A stretch of DNA of 59,008 nucleotides from NCBI GenBank assembly GCA_900467745.1, contig UBQW01000061.1, positions 1 through 59,008 of the forward strand, given 5' to 3'. The notes under the pieces are model-generated. The model searched no databases, was not told where the DNA came from, and saw nothing but the letters and a program-made list of their open reading frames with translations. Of the stretch, positions 26,120 through 34,425 are shown piece by piece; within the stretch, counting starts at the first letter, position 1; every line of letters begins with the position of its first letter. The DNA is from Hyphomicrobiales bacterium. GTDB taxonomy: Bacteria > Pseudomonadota > Alphaproteobacteria > Rhizobiales > Rhizobiaceae. Made by a program: the position numbers and the translations under genes.

Positions 26120-27553
26120 ATGACCATTTATCAGAACCTGATCGCCGGCGAATGGATCGGCTCGGACGCCACCAAGAACATCAACCCGTCGGATACGAAC
26201 GAAGTCGTCGGCCTCTATGCCGATGGTTCGGCAGAAGACACGAAGAACGCGATTGCCGCCGCCAAGGCCGCTTTCCCGGCCTGGTCGCGCTCCGGCATCT
26301 GGGAACGTCACGTCATCCTGAAGAAAACAGGCGACGAGATCATGGCGCGCAAGGACGAGCTCGGCGCGCTGCTCGCCCGCGAAGAGGGCAAGACGCTTCC
26401 TGAGGCGATCGGCGAGACCATCCGCGCCAGCCAGATCTTCGAATTCTTCGCAGGCGAAGTCCTGCGCCTTGCCGGCGAAACCATCCCGTCGGTACGCCCG
26501 AACATCGGCGTCGAAATCACCCGCGACCCGCTCGGCGTCATCGGCATCATCACGCCCTGGAACTTCCCGATCGCCATTCCGGCCTGGAAGATCGCCCCGG
26601 CGCTCTGCTACGGCAACACCATCGTGTTCAAGCCGGCCGAGCTGGTTCCGGCCTGCTCCTGGGCGATCGTCGATATCCTTCACCGCGCCGGCCTGCCGAA
26701 GGGCGTCCTGAATTTGGTGATGGGCAAGGGCTCGGTCGTCGGCCAGGCCATGCTCGACAGCCCCGATGTCGCGGGCATCACCTTTACCGGCTCCACCGGC
26801 ACGGGAAAACGTGTCGCCGCCGCATCGCTTGAGCATAATCGCAAGTTCCAGCTGGAAATGGGCGGCAAGAACCCGATGGTCGTTCTCGACGACGCCGACC
26901 TCAATGTCGCCGTCGAAGCCGCCGCCAATTCCGGCTTCTTTTCGACCGGCCAGCGCTGCACGGCATCCTCGCGCCTGATCGTCACCGAAGGCATCCACGA
27001 CAAGTTCGTGGCAGCGCTTACGGCCAAGCTCGAAACGCTGATCGTCGACAACGCCATGAAATCCGGCACGCATATCGGCCCCGTGGTCGACGAAAAGCAG
27101 CTGAAGACCGACACCGACTACATCGAGATCGGCAAAAAGGAAGGCGCCAAGCTCGCCTTCGGTGGGGAAGTCCTGAAGCGCGACACGCCCGGCTTCTACT
27201 TGGCACCGACGCTGTTTACCGAAGCCACCAACCAGATGCGCATCTCGCGCGAGGAGATCTTCGGACCCGTCGTCTCGGTCATCCGCGTCAAGGATTACGA
27301 AGAGGCGCTGGCGACGGCCAACGACACGCCGTTCGGCCTGTCCTCCGGCATCGCGACGACCAGCCTCAAGCATGCGACGCATTTCAAGCGCAACGCCGAA
27401 GCCGGCATGGTGATGGTCAACCTGCCGACGGCTGGTGTCGATTTCCACGTTCCGTTCGGTGGCCGCAAGGGCTCTTCCTACGGTCCGCGCGAGCAGGGCA
27501 AGTACGCCGCCGAATTCTACACATCCGTCAAGACCAGCTACACGCTGGCCTGA
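26120..27553 (+). CDS. 2-oxoglutarate semialdehyde dehydrogenase (ALDH family)
   Basis: The 477-residue enzyme is a standard aldehyde dehydrogenase. It has NAD-binding FTGSTGTGKRVA, catalytic glutamate in LEMGGKNPM, catalytic cysteine in FSTGQRCTASSR and a proton relay in ITPWNFPIAIPAWK. In L-arabinose and D-xylose oxidative pathways this family turns 2-oxoglutarate semialdehyde into 2-oxoglutarate. It follows gguC by 83 bp and precedes the dehydratase. A ribosome binding site AAAGGAGG is seen just upstream. Confidence 0.92.
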   Translation: MTIYQNLIAGEWIGSDATKNINPSDTNEVVGLYADGSAEDTKNAIAAAKAAFPAWSRSGIWERHVILKKTGDEIMARKDELGALLAREEGKTLPEAIGETIRASQIFEFFAGEVLRLAGETIPSVRPNIGVEITRDPLGVIGIITPWNFPIAIPAWKIAPALCYGNTIVFKPAELVPACSWAIVDILHRAGLPKGVLNLVMGKGSVVGQAMLDSPDVAGITFTGSTGTGKRVAAASLEHNRKFQLEMGGKNPMVVLDDADLNVAVEAAANSGFFSTGQRCTASSRLIVTEGIHDKFVAALTAKLETLIVDNAMKSGTHIGPVVDEKQLKTDTDYIEIGKKEGAKLAFGGEVLKRDTPGFYLAPTLFTEATNQMRISREEIFGPVVSVIRVKDYEEALATANDTPFGLSSGIATTSLKHATHFKRNAEAGMVMVNLPTAGVDFHVPFGGRKGSSYGPREQGKYAAEFYTSVKTSYTLA

Positions 27554-27616
27554 CGTCAAAATAGCGATACGGGCCGTCGCGAGGACGGCTCGGCATCCCT
27601 CAAAAGGCAGAAGACA

Positions 27617-29356
27617 ATGTTTAAAAAAGCGGAATGGCCGCGCAAGCTTCGATCGCAGGAATGGTACGGCGGCACCAGCCGTGACGTCATCTATCACCGC
27701 GGCTGGATGAAGAACCAGGGTTACCCGCACGACCTGTTCGACGGACGCCCTGTCATCGGCATTCTCAACACCTGGTCGGACATGACGCCGTGCAACGGCC
27801 ATCTGCGCGAGCTGGCGGAGAAGGTGAAGGCAGGCATCTGGGAGGCCGGCGGCTTCCCGATGGAAGTTCCCGTCTTCTCGGCATCCGAAAACACCTTCCG
27901 CCCGACCGCGATGATGTACCGCAACCTCGCGGCGCTCTCGATCGAGGAAACCATTCGCGGCCAGCCGATGGACGGCTGCGTGCTGATGGTCGGTTGCGAC
28001 AAGACCACGCCTTCGCTCCTGATGGCGGCCGCCTCCGTCGACCTGCCGTCGATCGTCGTCACCGGCGGTCCGATGCTGAACGGCTACTTCCGCGGCGAAC
28101 GCGTGGGTTCCGGCACGCATCTCTGGAAGTTCTCCGAAATGGTGAAGGCCGGCGAGATGACGCAGGCCGAGTTCCTCGAAGCCGAGGCTTCGATGAGCCG
28201 TTCGTCCGGCACCTGCAACACCATGGGCACCGCGTCCACCATGGCGTCGATGGCCGAAGCACTCGGCATGGCGCTTTCGGGCAATGCCGCGATCCCGGGC
28301 GTTGATAGCCGCCGCAAGGTGATGGCGCAGCTCACCGGCCGCCGTATCGTGCAGATGGTCAAGGACGATCTGAAGCCTTCTGATATCATGACCAAGCAGG
28401 CCTTCGAAAACGCCATCCGCACCAATGCGGCGATCGGTGGTTCGACCAATGCCGTCATCCATTTGCTGGCCATGGCCGGCCGTGTCGGCATCGACCTGAC
28501 GCTCGACGACTGGGACCGTTGCGGCCGCGACGTGCCGACGATCGTCAACCTGATGCCATCGGGCAAGTACCTCATGGAAGAGTTCTTCTATGCCGGCGGC
28601 CTGCCTGTCGTCATCAAGCGCCTCGGCGAAGCCGGCCTCCTGCACAAGGATGCGCTGACCGTTTCGGGCGAGACGATGTGGGAAGAGGTCAAGGACGTCG
28701 TCAACTGGAACGAAGACGTCATCCTGCCGGCCGAAAAGGCGCTGACGCAGTCGGGCGGCATCGTCGTTCTGCGCGGCAACATGGCGCCGAAGGGCGCCGT
28801 CCTGAAGCCTTCTGCTGCTTCGCCGCATCTCTTGACGCATCGCGGCCGCGCCGTGGTGTTCGAGGACATCGACGACTACAAGGCCAAGATCAACGACGAC
28901 AATCTCGACATTGACGAGACCTGCGTCATGGTCATGAAGAACTGTGGTCCGAAGGGCTATCCAGGCATGGCCGAAGTCGGCAACATGGGTCTGCCTCCGA
29001 AGGTTCTGAAGAAGGGCATCACCGACATGGTGCGCATCTCGGATGCCCGCATGTCCGGTACCGCTTATGGCACCGTCGTTCTGCACACCTCGCCGGAAGC
29101 CGCCGTCGGCGGTCCGCTCGCCGTCATCAAGAACGGCGACATGATCGAGCTCGACGTGCCGAACCGCCGCCTGCATGTCGATATCTCCGACGAAGAGATG
29201 GCGCGCCGTCTGGCCGAGTGGAAGCCGCAGCATGAGCTGCCGACCTCGGGCTATGCGTTCCTGCACCAGCAGCACGTCGAAGGTGCCGATACCGGTGCCG
29301 ACCTCGACTTCCTCAAGGGATGTCGCGGCAGCGCGGTTGGCAAGGACAGCCACTAG
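27617..29356 (+). CDS. Pentonate dehydratase (IlvD/EDD family, L-arabonate type)
   Basis: A 579-residue dihydroxy-acid/sugar-acid dehydratase. Iron-sulfur cluster cysteines appear in VGCDKTTPS and SGTCNTMGTAS, with a further cysteine in NTWSDMTPCNG; lysine and acidic metal ligands are close by. Length and the C-terminal SGYAFLHQQHVEGADTGADLDFL segment fit the sugar-acid branch (arabonate, xylonate) rather than IlvD of valine synthesis. It would convert a pentonate to 2-keto-3-deoxy-pentonate. It is the last gene of the operon; the initial dehydrogenase and lactonase are not in the window. Confidence 0.9.
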   Translation: MFKKAEWPRKLRSQEWYGGTSRDVIYHRGWMKNQGYPHDLFDGRPVIGILNTWSDMTPCNGHLRELAEKVKAGIWEAGGFPMEVPVFSASENTFRPTAMMYRNLAALSIEETIRGQPMDGCVLMVGCDKTTPSLLMAAASVDLPSIVVTGGPMLNGYFRGERVGSGTHLWKFSEMVKAGEMTQAEFLEAEASMSRSSGTCNTMGTASTMASMAEALGMALSGNAAIPGVDSRRKVMAQLTGRRIVQMVKDDLKPSDIMTKQAFENAIRTNAAIGGSTNAVIHLLAMAGRVGIDLTLDDWDRCGRDVPTIVNLMPSGKYLMEEFFYAGGLPVVIKRLGEAGLLHKDALTVSGETMWEEVKDVVNWNEDVILPAEKALTQSGGIVVLRGNMAPKGAVLKPSAASPHLLTHRGRAVVFEDIDDYKAKINDDNLDIDETCVMVMKNCGPKGYPGMAEVGNMGLPPKVLKKGITDMVRISDARMSGTAYGTVVLHTSPEAAVGGPLAVIKNGDMIELDVPNRRLHVDISDEEMARRLAEWKPQHELPTSGYAFLHQQHVEGADTGADLDFLKGCRGSAVGKDSH

Positions 29357-29388
29357 TCGGTCGTTTCGATCGGGTGAATTGACGAGGA

Positions 29389-29412
29389 GGCGGGGCGAAA
29401 GCTCCGCCTTTT
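29389..29412 (+). terminator. Terminator of the chvE-ggu operon
   Basis: GGCGGGGC-GAAA-GCTCCGCC followed by TTTT: an 8-bp stem (one G-T pair) with a GAAA tetraloop. Confidence 0.85.
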
Positions 29413-29524
29413 CCATGTCTGGGAAGCGCACGCCCCGCGCGCGGGAAGCCGGGAAGTTATAGTTAAAGATTTAATAAAATCGTGCTAGCTTGACCTCGCA
29501 CTGCAAATGACGACGAGGCCAGAC

Positions 29525-29779
29525 ATGCGCCAGCCCGCGCCGAAGACCACCCAACACGACGCCGACGGGACCGAGACGGAAGACAATCGCCAGCTGGTCA
29601 ACCGTCTGCTCGAGAACGCGCAGCGTGAGGTGAGGGCGGAGGCGCGTGTTACTGTCGAAGAGGTCCGCCAGACGCGCCATTCGGTGCTCGAAATCGTCGT
29701 CCTCGTCTGCTTCATCCCGTTCTACTGGCTCTATTCGCTGGCGACCCGCCGCACGGCGGAAACATACGAGAGCCTCTGA
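29525..29779 (+). CDS. Small single-pass membrane protein
   Basis: The 84-residue protein has a hydrophilic, charged N-terminal part (residues 1-52, with a helix NRLLENAQREVRAEARVTVEEVRQ that may be a coiled coil) and one membrane helix at about 55-74 (VLEIVVLVCFIPFYWLYSLA). The ATG at 29525 has GAGG six bases upstream and is preferred over 29507. AT-rich sequence at 29460-29480 is a likely promoter. No function is known to me. Confidence 0.7.
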   Translation: MRQPAPKTTQHDADGTETEDNRQLVNRLLENAQREVRAEARVTVEEVRQTRHSVLEIVVLVCFIPFYWLYSLATRRTAETYESL

Positions 29780-29880
29780 ACCGCCTTCACGATCCGCTCC
29801 CAAGCGACCATTGCGCTGGTCAACTGCTGTCGCTGCCTTATGTGTCCTGACATAGGCAACGAACGCGGGAGGAGCGCGTA

Positions 29881-30354
29881 ATGGCAAAGAACACGATCTG
29901 CGTATGGTACGACAAGGATGCGGAGGAGGCAGCGCGCTTCTACGCGAAGACGTTTCCTGACAGCTCCGTCGGGAAGGTCACGCGCGCACCGGGGGATTAT
30001 CCCTCTGGCAAGGAGGGGCAGGTGCTCGTCGTCGAGTTCACCGTCGCCGGCGTTGCCTGCATCGGCCTCAATGGCGGCCCCGTCTTCAAGCACAACGAGG
30101 CCTTCTCTTTCCAGATTTCCACCGAGGATCAGGAAGAGACCGACCGCTACTGGAACGCGATCGTCGGCAATGGCGGCGAGGAGAGTGCCTGCGGTTGGTG
30201 CAAGGACAAATGGGGCGTATCATGGCAGATCACGCCGCGGGTGCTGACGGAGGCGATGAACGCCGGCGGCGCCGAAGCCAAGCGCGCATTCGATGCGATG
30301 ATGGACATGGGCAAGATCGACGTCGCGGCGATCGAGGCTGCCCGCAGGGGCTGA
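29881..30354 (+). CDS. VOC-superfamily protein (PhnB-like)
   Basis: The 157-residue protein is a glyoxalase/bleomycin-resistance fold of the PhnB / 3-demethylubiquinone-methyltransferase-like group: CVWYDKDAEEAARFYAKTFPDS at the start, then GQVLVVEFTVAG, GPVFKHNEAFSFQI and CGWCKDKWGVSWQITP. Proteins of this kind bind a metal through His/Glu, but their substrates are mostly unknown. GGGAGGAG precedes the ATG. It stands alone. Confidence 0.88.
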   Translation: MAKNTICVWYDKDAEEAARFYAKTFPDSSVGKVTRAPGDYPSGKEGQVLVVEFTVAGVACIGLNGGPVFKHNEAFSFQISTEDQEETDRYWNAIVGNGGEESACGWCKDKWGVSWQITPRVLTEAMNAGGAEAKRAFDAMMDMGKIDVAAIEAARRG

Positions 30355-30440
30355 GCGATCCCAGCCGTATTTCTTCTCCAGACCGCCCGTTCTCAGGAAC
30401 GAAACGGGCGTCCTGCCGTTATCGCCGCAGGAGAGCGTCA

Positions 30441-30683
30441 ATGCCAGGAGTGCGGAAATTGATTGTGCTGAGCGCATTCAACATCGATGACAGCGGCGCT
30501 CTGGTGCACGCGTTCGAACCGCGCCGGATGAAGGGCGAGGACACGGCTGTCTACGTCGCCGAGACGATGGTCAACGACTATGCCGGCGTGGTCGTCTGGT
30601 GCCGCGAGGCCAATGTCGCTGTTGGCGAGCAGGGGCCATCGATCATTCTCTTCCAGTCGGGGCAGGTGCCAGAGTTCGACTAG
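30441..30683 (+). CDS. Small conserved-looking hypothetical protein
   Basis: An 80-residue protein of mixed alpha/beta appearance (KLIVLSAFNIDDSG, AGVVVWCREANVAVG, PSIILFQSGQVPEF). No motif I recognise. The ATG at 30441 has GGAGAG just upstream, and G/C-rich third positions support it; the longer frame beginning at 30195 overlaps the VOC gene and is not used. Reminiscent of small rhizobial proteins of unknown function. Confidence 0.65.
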   Translation: MPGVRKLIVLSAFNIDDSGALVHAFEPRRMKGEDTAVYVAETMVNDYAGVVVWCREANVAVGEQGPSIILFQSGQVPEFD

Positions 30684-30722
30684 CATGGCAGCCGCGTAGT
30701 GCGGCTAAAACGCCAACGCCGT

Positions 30723-31547
30723 TCAGCTCTGCGACTGACTCTGAGATTGCCCCTGGTCCGCGACCTTGACGATCACCTGCAGCTTTTCGCCCGGCGTGCC
30801 GATACGCATGCCGGAAACGGGTGCTGCGTCCTTGTAGCAGAGACCGCTGGCGATGCGGACATAGCGCTCATCCGGGCAGATCTTGTTGGCGGGATCGAAA
30901 CCCACCCAGCCGAGACCGGGAATATGCGCTTCCGCCCAGGCATGGGTTGCCGCCTGCTCGATCTTTTCTTCCATCATCAGATAGCCGGAGACATAGCGCG
31001 CGGGAACGCCGAGTGCATGGGCGGCTGCGACGAAAATATGGGCGTGGTCCTGGCAGACGCCGGTCTTCTTTTCCAGCGCCTGTTCGGCCGTGGTTTCTAC
31101 GTCGCTGGTGCCGGGCTGGTAGTTCACCGTCTCGTGGATGGCGCCCATCAGCGCATGCATGCGGCCAAGCTCGTTGTCGCCGCTGACGCCCTTGATGAGC
31201 TCCTTCACCAGCTTTCCGGGCTTGGTGCGCGGCGTGTCGCGCAGGAAGAGCCAGAGCGGGCAGAAGCCTGTGTGCGGGCCGGTGACGCCGTTCAGATCCT
31301 CGGTCTCGACCTCGCCCTCGGCGACGATGCGCGTCACCTGCTGCTCGCCTTCCAGCGAGACCAAGTTGACGTGGTTGCCGAACTGGTCGTCATACTCGAC
31401 TTCGGGCTTGGCGCCCTCGACATGCAGCGACCAGCTCAGCACCTTTTGCCCGGGGGCCGATGGCGGGGTCAGCCGCAGGCGCTGCAGCGAGAAGGCGGAG
31501 GGTTCGTCGTAGCGGTATTCGGTGACGTGGCTAATCTTCAGTTTCAT
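30723..31547 (-). CDS. Transglutaminase-like cysteine protease family protein
   Basis: The 274-residue protein has a beta-rich N-terminal domain and a transglutaminase-like core: catalytic cysteine in KKTGVCQDHAHIF, histidine in ATHAWAEAHIPGLGWVGFDPAN and the aspartate in the same run. It ends with an alternating Q/S tail (QSQSQSQS). It is the last gene of a conserved three-gene set with the ATP-grasp and alpha-E proteins, found widely in bacteria and proposed to form or modify a peptide. The start is 13 bp from the alpha-E stop. Confidence 0.9.
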   Translation of the reverse strand: MKLKISHVTEYRYDEPSAFSLQRLRLTPPSAPGQKVLSWSLHVEGAKPEVEYDDQFGNHVNLVSLEGEQQVTRIVAEGEVETEDLNGVTGPHTGFCPLWLFLRDTPRTKPGKLVKELIKGVSGDNELGRMHALMGAIHETVNYQPGTSDVETTAEQALEKKTGVCQDHAHIFVAAAHALGVPARYVSGYLMMEEKIEQAATHAWAEAHIPGLGWVGFDPANKICPDERYVRIASGLCYKDAAPVSGMRIGTPGEKLQVIVKVADQGQSQSQSQS

Positions 31548-31559
31548 GTCGCGACCCGC

Positions 31560-32501
31560 CTATGCGTAGAACCGGTAACCGTCGGAAATTTCCTGTCCGA
31601 GCTGGTTGTTGCGTGAGACGAAGTCCTCGAGGAATTCGTGCAGGCCCTGATCCATGACGTCCTTGATCGCCTGTTTCTTCAGCGATTGGCGGATGGCGTC
31701 GGCGGTGTCGTGCGCCTTCAGCCGCTCGCCGTAATCGGTGGCGAGGTGGCCGAGTTCGCTGGTGATCTTCTCGTAGCAATAGGCGAGCGAACGCGGCATC
31801 TGGCCGTTGAGGATCAGGAAGTCGGCGATGTTGGTGGCGCGGTATTCGCCGTCATAGGCCCAGCTGTAGGAGCGGTGGGCGGAAACGGAGCGCAGGATCG
31901 ATTCCCACTGGACGTTGTCGATCGAGGTGCCGACGGCGGAAACGGCCGGCAGCAGTACGTAATATTTCACGTCGAGGATGCGGCTGGTGTTGTCGGCGCG
32001 CTCGATGAAGGTGCCGATTCGGGCGAAATTGTAGAGCTCGTTGCGCAGCATGGAGCCGTGCAGCGCGCCGCGGATCAAGCCGGCGCGGTGCTTGATGACG
32101 TCGATCGCCTGCGGCAGGTCGGCGGGCTTCAGCCGCTTGGACAGGAGCTCCTTGAGCTCGATCCAGAACTCGTTGGTCGCTTCCCAGGTCTCGCGGGTGA
32201 GCGCCGTGCGCACCATGCGGGCGTTGTTGCGGCCGAAATCGACGCAGGACATGACGCTCGAGAGGTTGGTGCGGTCGCGCAGCAGGTAGTCGATGGCGTC
32301 AGGGCCGGTGAGCTTCGAATGACCCTCGTCATAGGCTTCGCGCACGCCGGCGCTCTGCAGCACGCCGTCCCAGTTGTCGTCGCTGCCGCTGCTTCTGGTC
32401 AGCGACATGCGGATGCCGGCATCGATGAGGCGCGCGATATTCTCGGCGCGCTCGAAGTAACGGAACATCCAGTAGAGGCCGTTTGCGGTTCTTCCGAGCA
32501 T
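31560..32501 (-). CDS. Alpha-E domain protein
   Basis: A 313-residue, almost entirely helical protein that begins MLGRTANGLYWMFRYFERAENIARLIDAG, the hallmark of the alpha-E family. It has no known enzyme activity and always occurs with a circularly permuted ATP-grasp protein and usually a transglutaminase, as here. Its start lies 4 bp from the ATP-grasp stop, so the three form an operon (minus strand). Confidence 0.93.
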   Translation of the reverse strand: MLGRTANGLYWMFRYFERAENIARLIDAGIRMSLTRSSGSDDNWDGVLQSAGVREAYDEGHSKLTGPDAIDYLLRDRTNLSSVMSCVDFGRNNARMVRTALTRETWEATNEFWIELKELLSKRLKPADLPQAIDVIKHRAGLIRGALHGSMLRNELYNFARIGTFIERADNTSRILDVKYYVLLPAVSAVGTSIDNVQWESILRSVSAHRSYSWAYDGEYRATNIADFLILNGQMPRSLAYCYEKITSELGHLATDYGERLKAHDTADAIRQSLKKQAIKDVMDQGLHEFLEDFVSRNNQLGQEISDGYRFYA

Positions 32502-32505
32502 CAGA

Positions 32506-33915
32506 TCAATCCTCCAATACCCAGGTGTCTTTGGTGCCGCCGCCCTGGCTGGAGTTGACCACCAGCGAGCCCTGCTTCAGCGCAACGCGGGTAAGGCCGC
32601 CGGGAATAATCTGCACCTTGTCGGAGACCAGCACGTAGGGGCGCAGGTCGACGTGGCGGGGCGCGATCCCCTTGTTGACGAGGATCGGGACCGTGGATAG
32701 CGCCAGCGTCGGCTGGGCGATGTAGTTGTTGGGCTTGGCGCGCAGCTTCTCGGCGAAATCGGCGCGCTCCTTCTTCGAAGCAGTCGGGCCGACCAGCATG
32801 CCGTAGCCGCCGGAGCCGTGCACTTCCTTGACGACGAGCTCTTCCAGGTGCTCCAGCACATATTTCAGGCTGGAGGCCTCCGAACAGCGCCAGGTCGGCA
32901 CGTTTTCCAGAAGCGCCTTGCGGCCGGTATAGAACTCGACGATTTCAGGCATGTAGGAATAGATCGCCTTGTCGTCGCAGATGCCGGTACCCGGCGCGTT
33001 GGCGATGGTGATGTTGCCGGAGCGGTAGACATCCATGATCCCGGGGATGCCAAGGGCGGAATCCGGGCGGAAGGTGAGGGGATCGAGGAAGTCGTCGTCG
33101 ACGCGGCGGTAGAGCACGTCGATCGCCTCGTAGCCGCGCGTGGTGCGCATCTTCACCTTGCCGTCGATGACGCGCAGATCCGAACCCTCGACCAGCTCGA
33201 CGCCCATGGTGTCGGCCAGGAAGGAATGTTCGTAATAGGCGGAGTTGTAGATGCCGGGTGTCAGCACGGCGACGCGCGGCTTGCCCTTGCAGCCGGGCGG
33301 GGCGAGCGAGGCGAGCGACTGGCGCAGGAGATAGGGGTAATCCTCGACCGGGCGCACCTTGTTCTCGTGGAACAGCTCCGGGAACATGTGCATCATCGTC
33401 TCGCGGTTTTCCAGCATGTAGCTGACACCCGAGGGCGTGCGGGCATTGTCTTCCAGAACGTAGAACTGGTCCTCGCCGGTGCGCACGATGTCGGTGCCGA
33501 CGATGTGGGTGTAAACGCCGCCCGGCGGGCGGAAGCCTATCATCTCGGGCAGGAAGGCGTCGTTCTTCTCGATCAGCTCGCGCGGAATGCGGCCGGCGCG
33601 GATGATCTCCTGCTTGTGGTAGATGTCATCGAGAAAGGCGTTGAGCGCGATGACGCGCTGCTCGATGCCCTGCGCGAGCTTGCGCCATTCGCGGCCGGAG
33701 ATGACGCGGGGGATGATATCGAAGGGGATGAGCTTTTCGGAGCTGTCGGCGTGGCCATAGACGGCGAAGGTGATGCCGGTCTTGCGGAAGATGTTTTCCG
33801 CATCGCGGGATTTGGCGATCAGATGAGCGCGATCCTGATTATTGTACCACTCAAAGTATTTTTCATATGGCTGTCGAGGGCTTTCGTCCCCGGTGATCAT
33901 TTCATCAAATGCCAA
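32506..33915 (-). CDS. Circularly permuted ATP-grasp protein
   Basis: The 469-residue protein is of the type-2 circularly permuted ATP-grasp family: RKTGITFAVYG, FDIIPRVISGREW, VLEDNARTPSGVSYMLENR and VVKEVHGSGGYGMLVGP are its conserved blocks, carrying the ATP and metal ligands. It probably ligates an amino acid or peptide. I place the start at a TTG (33915) because AGGGGAG lies seven bases upstream and the family's usual N-terminus AFDEM follows; the upstream extension to 34041 does not look like the family. First gene of the three-gene unit. Confidence 0.9.
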   Translation of the reverse strand: MAFDEMITGDESPRQPYEKYFEWYNNQDRAHLIAKSRDAENIFRKTGITFAVYGHADSSEKLIPFDIIPRVISGREWRKLAQGIEQRVIALNAFLDDIYHKQEIIRAGRIPRELIEKNDAFLPEMIGFRPPGGVYTHIVGTDIVRTGEDQFYVLEDNARTPSGVSYMLENRETMMHMFPELFHENKVRPVEDYPYLLRQSLASLAPPGCKGKPRVAVLTPGIYNSAYYEHSFLADTMGVELVEGSDLRVIDGKVKMRTTRGYEAIDVLYRRVDDDFLDPLTFRPDSALGIPGIMDVYRSGNITIANAPGTGICDDKAIYSYMPEIVEFYTGRKALLENVPTWRCSEASSLKYVLEHLEELVVKEVHGSGGYGMLVGPTASKKERADFAEKLRAKPNNYIAQPTLALSTVPILVNKGIAPRHVDLRPYVLVSDKVQIIPGGLTRVALKQGSLVVNSSQGGGTKDTWVLED

Positions 33916-34105
33916 AGGTGTGGCTCCCCTTTTTTCTTCATTTGAGTACAACGGAGAAAGCAATGCAAGAACCATGCTCAGTTCAAACCGAAGATTCATA
34001 AAATCATAGCTATCGGCGAAAATAGCCGAAAAACTGAGCATTTCCGGGAAGGTAGCGCCGGGGCGACAAAGAGCAATTGTATCTCGTCGCTTAAAACATG
34101 AGCAT

Positions 34106-34375
34106 GTGATTATTTTCCACGCGCGGCGCGGCTGCTCGGTCTTCGGCCTGTCGATGGGTGGGGTGGGGCTGCTGCTCTATCTGATCCGGCGCGGGCAGGT
34201 GTCGCGCGCGGCTTCGCTGATCTACCTGATGCCGCCGACCGTTGCGCTGGAGGCCTTCATCGCCTTCGGCGAACCGCTGACCCTGCCGCTCGTCGTCGGC
34301 ACCATCGTGGTCGTCACCGGCGTCTATCTAACCAACCGGCAGTCGGTCGCGCCGCTGCGGGAGCAGGCACAATAA
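34106..34375 (+). pseudogene. 5'-truncated EamA/DMT transporter remnant
   Basis: The readable protein covers only the last part of an EamA permease: GLSMGGVGLLLYLIRRGQVSRAASLIYLMPP, then two more membrane helices and LTNRQ near the end. Intact members have two EamA repeats and about 290-300 residues. The first 200 or so residues are missing, and the sequence before 34130 (ARRGCS) is not EamA-like. It abuts the promoter region of the divergent ATP-grasp operon, so a deletion or rearrangement removed the 5' end. It is followed by a good terminator. Confidence 0.75.
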
Positions 34376-34405
34376 AAAAACGGCGGGATCTCTCCCGCCG
34401 TTTGT
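34374..34405. terminator. Two-way terminator
   Basis: CGGCGGGA-TCTC-TCCCGCCG flanked by a run of seven A on the left and TTTGTTG on the right. On the minus strand it ends the helicase transcript with a T7 tract; on the plus strand it ends the EamA remnant. Confidence 0.9.
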
Positions 34406-34425
34406 TGTTCAATCGCGTCTAAGAA

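Noticed and set aside
26054..29431. A very long open frame on the minus strand (over 1100 codons) opposite the aldehyde dehydrogenase and dehydratase genes
   Set aside because: It is the mirror of two highly conserved genes with strong G/C third-position bias; its translation has no family resemblance.
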